DNA of 10,000 nt from Leishmania mexicana MHOM/GT/2001/U1103 (Eukaryota; Euglenozoa; Kinetoplastea; Trypanosomatida; Trypanosomatidae): NCBI RefSeq assembly GCF_000234665.1, contig NC_018327.1, forward strand, positions 80,001 through 90,000, read 5' to 3'. A program made the position numbers and the translations under genes. A model generated the notes under the pieces. That model made no database searches, was not told where the DNA came from, and saw nothing but the letters and a program-made list of their open reading frames with translations. Positions 1-6,909 of this stretch are shown one piece after another (the first letter of the stretch is position 1; each line of letters opens with the position of its first letter).

Positions 1-705
1 GCTCCGTCCGCCACTGCCCTTTTCTCCTCTCGCCGGCTTGCCTGTCTCGCGCCGTCTCTGTGGGGGGTGACGCCACAGCACCCCATCAGCCGAGGGTGGA
101 AGGTCAGTACGTGTAGACTCGGCTTCACAGATGGCTATACTGCGGCGCACACACGCTTACACACGACGGCGCTACCGCCGGTATTGCTGCATCTGTGCCT
201 TGCCCCTCTTCTGTCTTTGCTTCGTCGCCTTTCAGTCACACGCTTACGTCTTGTCGGGGGAGTGCGCGGAAAGCGCACAAAGAAAGAAGCCGTGCTATGA
301 GGGGTCGAGTCTGCGCCCCCGTGATGGACTGCTCTGCCGGCCCCCCTCCCCTCCCCCCCACACACACGTCTCATCCCTGGGGTCCCGTGTGCACCCAAGC
401 AAAACGGGTGAGAACAGCTCCGCCTCGCCGACATCCCCGATCCTCTGACGCACACACACCTTTGGCCTCCCCCCGCTCTGCTTCTTGTATATGTGTTCCT
501 TGGCGGGCCTTCGCCGCCTGTCTGGTGAGAGTGTTTGGCCTGCCGCGGGCGTCGCTGATGTCGGCATCCGCGTAAAATGCCAAGGGAACGTGCCTTGTGT
601 CGTTTTCGTATGTGTGCTCCCTGTTTTCTGTGACTAGCTACGAAGGCGTAGTGCATCTCTGGGCACGTGGGCGGCACTTTCTCTCCCCATCTAGTGTTCG
701 CTTGA
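1..705. other. Gene-free region: presumed 3' UTR/spacer of an upstream gene
   Basis: No convincing coding sequence was found here. The stretch is a mix of pyrimidine runs (about 8-58 and 340-362) and short CA tracts, typical of Leishmania spacers. Small open frames exist on both strands, but several overlap each other and none has a recognisable domain. The last 90 bases hold the splice signals of the following gene. It is probably the 3' UTR and intergenic spacer of a gene lying left of the window, which in the H locus would be another ABCC transporter; that is inference from remembered gene order. Confidence 0.6.
617..694 (+). promoter_or_regulatory. Spliced-leader acceptor region for the 706 gene
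   Basis: There are two pyrimidine tracts, each followed by an AG: 617-629 with AG at 636-637, and 677-692 (one A inside) with AG at 693-694. No ATG lies between either AG and 706, so 706 is the first ATG on a message made from either acceptor. The leader would be about 68 or 11 nt. Acceptor use is inferred; only the sequence pattern is seen. Confidence 0.5.
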
Positions 706-1386
706 ATGCGCCGAGGAGCCGCCGGGGGATGCGCGTGTGTAGCCGCGCACCGTGGTGGTTGTGGTGGTGGTGGTCTGTGCGGGTGCATCGCCGGTGTCAA
801 CACGACCACCGCAGTGCGCGGCTACACACGCGGCATCCCTTACACTCCCCAAGGGACCATTCAGGATTACACGTCCTCTCCGCGGCACGGAAGGCTGGCT
901 GAGATGCAGCGCAATATCGACAGGGAGGCGAGAAGGGCGCCGACCGGACTCTACGAAGGTCCGACCATCACCACCAAGGACGGTGCGAGGCCACTTTTTC
1001 CTCCCGAAAAAGCACGTCACGCCAACCGCGGCTCGGCCCCACATGGAGCGCCACCACCGACCTATGCTCCGCAGTTCGCCGCACCGGCTGCGATGCGCGA
1101 GGACATGATGCCGCCGCAGTCTGATTCCTACCAATGCGACCTCCGCAGCGACCCCGCGTACGCTGACGATCCAGAGCATATTGTGGCGGCACGCCAGCGG
1201 ATTATGACCATGCAGAGCGACTCGTATGGCGAGGCGATGCGCGGGATGGTGACTCCGCCTCCGCCGCCGAATCCTGACGCGCAGCAGGCGTACCGGCAGC
1301 CTCGGGTGCAGCTGGATGACAGCTGGTGGATCCTGATGTGGTCCTTCGCAGCCCTTTTCGTGGTGATGGCCATGTATGGAAAGTAG
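706..1386 (+). CDS. Hypothetical proline-rich tail-anchored membrane protein
   Basis: I do not recognise the family. Read from 706 the product has 226 residues. Residues 1-40 are rich in Gly, Cys and Arg and are encoded largely by an inverted repeat. The middle is hydrophilic and proline-rich, with a run of five prolines near 185. The pentapeptide QSDSY occurs twice (138-142 and 170-174). The last 21 residues (206-226) form one hydrophobic, Trp-rich helix with only Tyr-Gly-Lys behind it, which is the layout of a C-terminal tail-anchored protein facing the cytosol. Partner organelle (ER, mitochondrial outer membrane or other) cannot be told. The start is uncertain: 706 is the first ATG after the likely splice sites, but the next in-frame ATG at 904 would give 160 residues without the odd N-terminus. 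The frame is closed upstream by a stop at 649. Expression as a tail-anchored protein is inference. Confidence 0.75.
   Translation: MRRGAAGGCACVAAHRGGCGGGGLCGCIAGVNTTTAVRGYTRGIPYTPQGTIQDYTSSPRHGRLAEMQRNIDREARRAPTGLYEGPTITTKDGARPLFPPEKARHANRGSAPHGAPPPTYAPQFAAPAAMREDMMPPQSDSYQCDLRSDPAYADDPEHIVAARQRIMTMQSDSYGEAMRGMVTPPPPPNPDAQQAYRQPRVQLDDSWWILMWSFAALFVVMAMYGK
725..840. repeat. Long imperfect inverted repeat (hairpin) at the 5' end of the 706 gene
   Basis: The arms are about 725-769 and 795-840, with a loop of about 25 bases. Bases 732-750 pair perfectly with 814-832 (19 bp). Outward, after one unpaired G at 833, 726-731 pairs with 834-839. Inward, 752-763 pairs with 801-812 using two G-U pairs, flanked by mismatches at 751/813 and 764/800, and weaker wobble pairing continues to 769/795. 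As RNA this would be a very stable stem starting about 20 nt after the ATG at 706. As DNA it means the codons of the right arm exist as an inverted copy just upstream. Confidence 0.85.
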
Positions 1387-2292
1387 TCTAGGCGAGTGTA
1401 GTGGGTGAGAGTGGGGAGACGCTGTTGCAGCGGCAGATTTGCGTCAGGTGGATGATGGCGGCTGCTCACGAATCGCTCGAACTTCATCTATTTCTCTCTC
1501 GCTGCTCCTCTTGAAGCCGGTGCTGCTGCAGATGCAACCCCTCCCCCTCCCCCCGTGGGGTGTTCGTGCAGCCGCCCTGCCCCCTCCCCCTCTTTCGCAC
1601 CTTGTTATCTGATGCGACTCTATATGAGTCATCGCGGTCTGGCCGCGTTCTTCTTCGGTTCGCAGGTTTGGACACCGCCTGGGACATTCTCCCCCCCCCT
1701 CCCCCACCCTCTCAAGTGTGCCTGCCGGGCGCGTGCACACGGCGTGTCGTGCGGAGGGGGGGGTTCACGTCGAGGCAGAACGAAGCAAAACGAGCCAACA
1801 AAACGGAAAACTCGCGCATGCGACTCTTCGGGTGTGTGCCTCGCTTCCCCCGTCTGTGACCTCCGAGTGTGTTTCAGAGCAGAGGAAGCACAAGCGGGAA
1901 CAATCACAACAGAGATGCACGATATCCGTGTCATCTGCCTCTTGTTTCGTGTCCACGAGAAGGTGTGAGGGCGAAGGGGAAGAGACTGCAACTGCCGTCC
2001 TCCGTTGCCTGCCTTTCGCATGCACTCCTAACACCAACTCATCGTGACACACGTGCACCCACGCACATCGGTCTACCTCATGCATGCACTGCATCTTTGT
2101 CCTTCTGTACCTCCGTCCCATCGAACTCTCGTTGCATGCCTTCATGCAGCTTCAAGAGAATAAGCAAAAGGCAAGATGCTCTTGAACGCACTTTTCTGCC
2201 CTCGCCGCCGACTTCACATTGGCCAGCCGACCGCACTCCTTCTGCTGCAACCGCAGCAAGGTGGCAGCAACCGCCCACCACGCAAGCTGACG
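1387..2292. other. Gene-free spacer with long pyrimidine tracts
   Basis: This is presumed 3' UTR of the 706 gene followed by spacer. It contains several C-rich tracts (about 1539-1555, 1572-1593 and 1688-1713, the last with nine consecutive C at 1691-1699) and a run of eight G at 1756-1763. A purine-rich, A-rich stretch at about 1775-1812 follows and could be near a polyadenylation site, but this is a guess. The longest open frame over part of it (1869-2420) has no recognisable features and overlaps the better candidate at 2293. Confidence 0.55.
2191..2256 (+). promoter_or_regulatory. Candidate spliced-leader acceptors for the small gene at 2293
   Basis: A pyrimidine-rich tract at 2191-2205 is followed by AG at 2225-2226, and a second short tract at 2236-2246 by AG at 2255-2256. 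No ATG lies between these AGs and 2293, so either would make 2293 the first start codon. An upstream acceptor near 2149 would instead expose the in-frame ATG at 2176. This is pattern evidence only. Confidence 0.35.
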
Positions 2293-2439
2293 ATGAGCAA
2301 ACGACGGCTCATGACGAAGCAGAAGCCTTATTGCAAAACCACGTCATCTGGTCCCATCTGCGTCATGCTCATGTCGTTCGTCTGCTACATGATCTACCAA
2401 TCACGGTACGGCTTCGATGATGATCGCCTGTTGAGGTAA
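2293..2439 (+). CDS. Putative 48-residue single-span membrane protein
   Basis: I do not recognise the family. The first 15 residues are strongly basic (Lys/Arg at 3, 4, 5, 9, 11 and 15). A hydrophobic helix spans about 20-36 with two Cys (23 and 31), and the tail ends in an acidic cluster, Asp 42-44, then Arg-Leu-Leu-Arg. Such a layout fits small subunits or assembly factors of mitochondrial inner-membrane complexes, but nothing specific supports that role. The ATG has an A at -3, a favoured context in trypanosomatids. The frame extends upstream to another ATG at 2176, giving 87 residues; the added part crosses likely splice acceptors, so I prefer 2293. A 183-codon frame overlaps it (1869-2420) and cannot be excluded by eye. 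Whether it is a gene at all is uncertain. Confidence 0.45.
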   Translation: MSKRRLMTKQKPYCKTTSSGPICVMLMSFVCYMIYQSRYGFDDDRLLR

Positions 2440-2889
2440 AACGGTACAATGTGTGGCTGCGCACGCGCCAGCGCTGCGGCCCCTCACAACCCAACGCACA
2501 TGGAGTAAGGCATAGGGAAAGGGATGGCAAGGGCGAGGGAGGGAAGGATCTGCAGTGTGGTGCCGCTACACAGTGCTGCGCGCGCGAGTGCGTCCACCTG
2601 TCCGCGACCTTCTTCTGACAATTACTGGGCACAACTTACACAGCTGTGCCTCTGTGTGCTCACCCTTTCCTCCATCTTCCTCGCTGCACGAGGTTCTCGC
2701 CAGCACACATGCTCGCATAAACCACACCGTCCGCTTGTCCGTCTGCGTACCCGCATGGGTGCATCGACTGAGGTGCGGTAAGGAGCCGATAGACACCCGA
2801 GCAACGACGTGACGTCAACCCTTTCCTTGTCAGCGTGTCTAATCGATCACCATCAAACCAGCAGACCATGCGCACATGCCCAGCCACAG
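2440..2889. other. Gene-free spacer
   Basis: This is presumed 3' UTR of the small gene plus spacer. It has mixed pyrimidine-rich stretches (about 2593-2615 and 2661-2692) and no convincing coding frame. A TGACGTCA palindrome at 2810-2817 is the only short site that stands out, with no known role in trypanosomatids. Confidence 0.5.
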
Positions 2890-3718
2890 CTCACCTGCCC
2901 CTGCGGGGCACCGCCGCTACATCCCTGTTGCGTAGCGCGAGCTGTGTGTGGTCGAATCGGGCCATGCGTCGTACCGTCTCTTCCCGTGCCGGTGAGGGCC
3001 CTGTGAGACCCGGCACTCGGCCTGTACGCCATGCGTGTTGCTGCGCCAGCCCATGCCGCGGCATGCCGTAACGCGGTGTGGCGGCTCGCCGCGTTGGAGT
3101 GTGCATGGCGCGGTGGCGCCACTCGGGCTACTCTAGTCACGCCCCCGGCATCTGCGCCTCATCGGCCCAGGCGGTGGGATGCAGGGGATGCCGCGCATCT
3201 CGCACACATGCACTGCTGGGCTGCTTGGCACGCATCTCTTCTCAGCTTCTCCCGTCCATCGCCCTTGCTCCTCTGACCTCTGCATGCTTTGCTTAGATGC
3301 GGTACGCCGTGCCAGCGGAGTAGCCGGCAGTGCACCATGCGCACTGCATCTTGCCACTGCCAGCCACGCGTCGCTGCAGCAATGCAGAGGACGGACAGGC
3401 GCGCGTGCGGAGCTGGGCGAGGATGGCCTCCTGTCGTCTCGTGAGCCCGACACCCTCGTTGCCTGGTGCGGGACGGCTGCCGCCATGTAGCTGGCGCGAT
3501 ATGTAGTGAGCCGGTACACGCGTGATCGCGGGCGCGAGTCTCTTTGGCACAGCGCCAGCCCAGGCCTCTCCGTCGGCAACAAGAGTCCGCAGCCGTGCCC
3601 GGCGGCAGGGTGCCCGCTATTGGCTCCCCCACGGAGGGCGTGCTGGACCCTCGTGCCACGGTGCGGTGGCCGGGATCGCGAAGGACGGCAACCTAAGTGG
3701 CCACACGCAAAAAAAAAA
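2890..3718 (+). repeat. GC-rich block ending in an A10 run: possible degenerate retroposon (SIDER-like)
   Basis: This block differs in texture from the pyrimidine-rich spacers around it: GC-rich, free of long homopyrimidine runs, and overlapped by many mutually shadowing frames on both strands without one clear gene. It ends in ten A at 3709-3718, as expected of the 3' tail of a retroposed element on the + strand. Internal palindromes include 3052-3065 (14 bp, perfect) and a 7-bp stem pair at 3327-3333/3341-3347. The left boundary is a guess and no clear target-site duplication was found. SIDERs are usually about 500-550 bp, so the element may start nearer 3150. It could also be a decayed gene. 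Confidence 0.4.
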
Positions 3719-4013
3719 GATGTTTAGGCAGAGAAGAAAACTCTGACGCTGGCGTTGATGGACGGGCAGGAAAAGCGGTGTGTCGGACGTTGTGTCGGTG
3801 AACGTCGTGTGCGCCTTTGTACGTCGCCCTTGTGCCTCACGGAGGCTCCAATAAGGGGTAGGAGGATGTGTCGTAATGGACGTCTGGAGGTGCAATACAG
3901 GTGCTGCGGGACGGTTGAAGGGAGCGATGCCGGTGTTGCTCACCGGTATGCACGCGCCTGGCAGCGCTCTGACTAAAACCGGTCACAGGAAACTGCGCGC
4001 GTGTACTCCCATC
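3719..4013. other. Spacer between the A10-ended block and the 4239 gene
   Basis: There is no convincing gene here. A frame open from 3876 continues into the gene annotated at 4239, but its ATG lies upstream of the strong splice signal at 4014-4071, so its first part should not be in the mature message. Confidence 0.5.
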
Positions 4014-4071
4014 TACTTCTTCCTGCCTCTTGCTCTTTCTCTCGCTCGCCTTCGACGGGGCGAACGGCCAG
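4014..4071 (+). promoter_or_regulatory. Spliced-leader acceptor for the 4239 gene
   Basis: A nearly unbroken pyrimidine tract covers about 4014-4052, and the first AG after it is at 4070-4071. This is among the clearest trans-splice signals in the window. A second, weaker tract (4096-4112) with AG at 4113-4114 follows. Use of either removes the ATG at 3876 and leaves a leader of about 125-170 nt that contains two very short upstream frames. Confidence 0.6.
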
Positions 4072-4155
4072 CGTTCACCGCAAGACAGCCCCCACCGTTT
4101 CTTGGTTTCCTCAGCGCCCTTGCGCACTCGCCCTTGACTTTGTACTTTGTTGGCG

Positions 4156-4179
4156 ATGCGAGTTGTGAGCTCCCACTAG
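4156..4179 (+). promoter_or_regulatory. Upstream open reading frame, 7 codons plus stop
   Basis: This is the first ATG after the predicted acceptors; it opens a frame of seven codons ending in TAG at 4177-4179. A second ATG at 4235 opens a four-codon frame (stop 4247-4249) that overlaps the main ATG at 4239. Both would tend to lower or redirect initiation if ribosomes scan from the spliced leader. Whether the leader contains them depends on which acceptor is used. Confidence 0.4.
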
Positions 4180-4238
4180 TCCGCTCTCGTGCCGCCCTCC
4201 ACTTCCGCTCACGCCACAAGACGAAGGCGGCGTTATGC

Positions 4239-4811
4239 ATGTCGGCTAGTCTCATGACGGGCCAGGTCCGCAATAGCTGGCGGCGCAGCATCTACCTGTG
4301 GCTCACCACTTCCGCCCGTGACAGTCGCAACCGAACTGATGATGTCGGCACCCATCTCCAGGCATCGCGCAAAGAGCGAAACAAGGTGCAGAGAGTCAAC
4401 GACTTGTTCCATGCTTCTGGTATGTGGCACTACCACCGTGACACTCTGGAGGGCATCACTCTTCAAGGAATGGGCAAGGGGCTTGCATGGAGCTTCATGA
4501 TTGTCCCTGCGTGTTTTGTGCTGACCTTCATCGTCTGCATAACCTTGTATCGTAGAGGTGACCGGCGCGCACAGCAACAGCACGCGCAAGAGGAGTGGCA
4601 GCATCACCTGCTGGAAGCGGCGCAGAAACGGGCGGCAGCCGACAAAGAACTGAAGTCGGCATGCAATCACGCTGTGGAGGTGAAGTCTGTACTTCGCTCC
4701 ATTCGGGAGGAACAGCACTGGGCTGCGCAGCTAGAGTCGAACATGGCCATCATCAACGAAAAGCTTCAGTGCCACATAGGCGATGACGAGTCAACGCGGA
4801 AAGACGGGTGA
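4239..4811 (+). CDS. Hypothetical single-span membrane protein with C-terminal coiled coil
   Basis: I do not recognise the family. From 4239 the product has 190 residues. The N-terminus (1-30) is rich in Arg, Ser and Thr with no acidic residue until about residue 28, so it could act as a mitochondrial presequence (inference). Residues 30-80 are charged and include a Trp-His-Tyr-His patch. One hydrophobic helix spans about 82-104 and is followed by two Arg. Residues 110-178 are rich in Gln, Glu, Ala, Lys and Leu without proline, consistent with a long coiled coil. The end is acidic and basic mixed. The layout suggests a membrane-anchored scaffold or tether. The open frame runs up to 3876 (311 codons), but that part lies before the main splice acceptor. 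An ATG at 4254 is the alternative start and would be reached after the small frame at 4235-4249. Confidence 0.75.
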   Translation: MSASLMTGQVRNSWRRSIYLWLTTSARDSRNRTDDVGTHLQASRKERNKVQRVNDLFHASGMWHYHRDTLEGITLQGMGKGLAWSFMIVPACFVLTFIVCITLYRRGDRRAQQQHAQEEWQHHLLEAAQKRAAADKELKSACNHAVEVKSVLRSIREEQHWAAQLESNMAIINEKLQCHIGDDESTRKDG

Positions 4812-5534
4812 AAAGGACGTGCAAGCGCCCAAGTCCGTCGGCGTTCGTGCACCCAGCGCCCCCCGCTTCTCCAGCTTGCAGAGACACACAATAGTTTTCC
4901 CGCGCTTCCTACTCGTACCGCCTCTCGTACGCATTGGCGTGCATGCGTGCTGCACCCGTTGGTAGTGCGTGCCGAGATCACATCAAGACGACAGTCACCG
5001 AATACAGTCACGCTCAGGAGGGCCTATGACAGGCTGATGTGGGCCCGTGTGTGTGTGTGCTGCTGCTGCCACGCCAGCACACATATCGAATATACGTAGA
5101 CGTACATATACCCACCATGCACGCGCTTTCTCCCCCCTCGTCGTGATACACTAGATGACGTGACGTCCTCTGCCTCACTTTGCCCAACTCCTTGTGCTTG
5201 TCTTCTCCGCCACAGCTACTCCACTGCACTGCACCGCACCCCCTAATCCCTATACGGATGCCTATCCTTCCTGCAAACCCTCGAACACACACACTAACAT
5301 ATACACTGCGTATCACGCTTGAGCCTCTGCACATGAATGGATTCTTGGCGTCTTCCTCGATCTCGTGCGCATCCATTCAGTCGTGACACCCACGCCTCAC
5401 CAGCCACCGTTTACCGCTGACCACACCTGCGACGTGCAAGCACCGTCGTCGGACCCTCCTCCGCCTTTTGGTACGTTTACAAGAGGGAAGGGAAGTGCGG
5501 CCACAGACGGTAGAAGCACACAGAAAGGTAAGCT
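4812..5534. other. Gene-free spacer
   Basis: This is presumed 3' UTR of the 4239 gene plus spacer. It holds a GT run (about 5047-5059) next to a CTG run, then a small AT-rich island (5081-5111) with a perfect TACGT/ACGTA inverted pair at 5093-5104. The sequence ACGTGACGTC at 5158-5167 recurs at 2807-2816. No coding frame is convincing. Confidence 0.5.
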
Positions 5535-5864
5535 CATCCCTCTTCATCCAACCTCCTCTTCGTCTTCCCCTCCCCCTCCCCTGTCTCGCCTTCTCAGCCG
5601 TGCGACATCTACTCCCGGCGCCATCATACGCGCCCTCCCGAGTGATCAGTCTCGCCTTACCGCGTCGTCCTTCTGTTATTCTCGTTGCCCCATTCCTCAT
5701 TGCCATTGCTTGTGTGTGTGTGTGTGTGCGCGCCCGAGTGGCTGACCTTCCCCACCGCTGCATCGCCTCTCTTGTGTGCCTGTGGGACGTGCGTGCACTG
5801 CCGTTGGAACGACTTGACGAGCCCTGCACCCCACCCTAATCCCCTCCCCCAAACCTTACAAAAG
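5535..5864 (+). promoter_or_regulatory. Spliced-leader acceptor region and leader of the Yip1-like gene
   Basis: A pyrimidine tract of about 60 bases (5535-5595) is followed by AG at 5596-5597. A second acceptor candidate is a C-rich tract at 5836-5850 with AG at 5863-5864. Between 5598 and the start codon at 5875 I find no ATG in any frame, so 5875 is the first start from either site. The leader would be about 277 or 10 nt. The longer form carries a (TG)9 run at 5711-5728. Confidence 0.6.
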
Positions 5865-5874
5865 AGGAGACACA

Positions 5875-6444
5875 ATGCTCAACGAGGTGCACGTGAACGC
5901 AGACCCGAACACCATCTCCACCTTGGATGAGCCGGTGCTTCAGACGCTGCTGCGCGATGCCAAGGCGATCGGCCGCAAGCTCGTCGTGGTTGTTTGCCCC
6001 CCTCTAGGAGCTGAGAAGGAGCTTCGCGATTGGGATCTCTGGGGGCCGCTGTTCCTGTGTCTCATTCTTGCCTCCATCCTCACCATTAACGCCAGCGATG
6101 ACCAAGGCGCCGCCGTCTTCTCTGCGGTCTTCATCTTTGTCTGGCTTGGCGGTCTTGTCGTCACCGTCAACGCCAAGCTCCTCGGCAGCAAGATCATGTT
6201 TTTTCAAACGTACTGCGCCATCGGCTACTGCTTGGCGCCGATCTGTCTCGGCGCTCTCTTGTGCTGCATCATCCCGTGGTTTTTATTGAACCTCTTGCTG
6301 TGCTTCGTTGCGTGGGCATGGGCCTGCTGGGCAGCCCTGCGCTTTTTCCGAAACACGGTGAGCGCTGACCGTGAAGTGCTGGTTGTGTACCCTGTCGGAC
6401 TCTTCTACATCTTCTTCACCTGGATGGTTCTGGTGGGTATTTAG
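5875..6444 (+). CDS. HTBF: Yip1/YIPF6-type membrane protein, H-locus terbinafine-resistance gene product
   Basis: Yip1-domain proteins are five-span membrane proteins of the early secretory pathway (ER exit sites, Golgi) that bind Rab GTPases or shape vesicles. Here 189 residues carry a hydrophilic N-terminus (1-50), the family's Asp-Leu-Trp-Gly-Pro entry to helix 1 at 54-58, and hydrophobic segments at about 55-72, 79-98, 108-133, 134-157 and 168-188. It also has the Gly-Tyr-Cys-Leu-Ala-Pro element at 117-122 and the Val-Tyr-Pro-Val motif near the last helix. Helix 2 and the following loop closely resemble animal YIPF6. In Leishmania the H-locus gene linked to terbinafine resistance encodes such a protein and lies beside the MRPA transporter, as here. 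The ATG has A at -3 and is the first after the splice sites. Resistance is known from amplification or overexpression of the locus; the mechanism is not shown by the sequence. Confidence 0.93.
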   Translation: MLNEVHVNADPNTISTLDEPVLQTLLRDAKAIGRKLVVVVCPPLGAEKELRDWDLWGPLFLCLILASILTINASDDQGAAVFSAVFIFVWLGGLVVTVNAKLLGSKIMFFQTYCAIGYCLAPICLGALLCCIIPWFLLNLLLCFVAWAWACWAALRFFRNTVSADREVLVVYPVGLFYIFFTWMVLVGI

Positions 6445-6909
6445 AACGAACCCGCGATATTCCGATCGGCGATGTAGTGACCGTTCTTCACACGCAAGCC
6501 GACCACCAGCACCAAGTCAGAGACTACAAGAAGGCCGATGATGACGTCAAAACCTTCACGTAGGGGGGGGGTCCAGGGGCGGAAGGCAGGTCCGTGTAAG
6601 TGTTGGATGCACCGAAAGGCAAGCAGGCAGGCGCGCGCACACACACACAGACACACACACAGAGTTTGTGGTCGCTCTGCGTCTGCCGCCATTTCTTTCC
6701 CTTTCTCACTTCCTTCCTCGTATCCCGTTCGCGTTCCTACGTGTGCGTGCGCTGGTTGGCGCGCCTTCTGTGCCAAGATGTGCGTCCGCCTACGAGTGTG
6801 CGTGTGTGTGTGCTCTCTCCTATCGCTCTGCCGTCTTTTGTGTTTTTCTTATTTTGGCTCGTGTCTCTCTCTCTGTCAATGCAGCTGATGACGTGGGATA
6901 TCCAAGTGC
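6445..6909. other. 3' UTR/spacer downstream of the Yip1-like gene
   Basis: No gene is seen. The stretch contains a nine-G run at 6563-6571, a GC-then-CA dinucleotide tract at 6631-6661 and a long pyrimidine-rich stretch about 6691-6745. It is probably the proximal 3' UTR of the Yip1-like gene. Confidence 0.5.
6631..6661. repeat. (GC)n/(CA)n microsatellite
   Basis: Four GC units pass into CA repeats, interrupted by one AG. Such tracts are common in Leishmania UTRs and are prone to length change. Confidence 0.85.

Noticed and set aside
131..448. 105-codon + strand frame with a hydrophobic N-terminal segment and an AG directly before its ATG
   Set aside because: The segment is followed by low-complexity, Pro/Ser-rich sequence from CA and C-rich spacer DNA. 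Competing frames cover it on both strands and it has no long pyrimidine tract directly upstream.
1869..2420. 183-codon + strand frame overlapping the small gene at 2293
   Set aside because: No hydrophobic segment, domain or even composition; it starts in obvious spacer and ends out of frame with the better membrane-helix candidate. It remains a competing possibility.
3876..4238. N-terminal 121-codon extension of the coiled-coil gene
   Set aside because: A strong pyrimidine tract and AG (4014-4071) lie inside it, so its ATG should be absent from the mature mRNA. The hydrophobic part is simply translated pyrimidine tract.
2807..5167. Repeated ACGTGACGTC (2807-2816 and 5158-5167) and CRE-like TGACGTCA (2810-2817, 6542-6549)
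   Set aside because: Short matches expected by chance in GC-rich DNA; trypanosomatids lack the CREB-type factors that use such sites and rarely use gene-specific promoters.
6637..6661. CA tandem units considered as a CRISPR or satellite array
   Set aside because: Simple dinucleotide repeat without spacers, in a eukaryotic genome.
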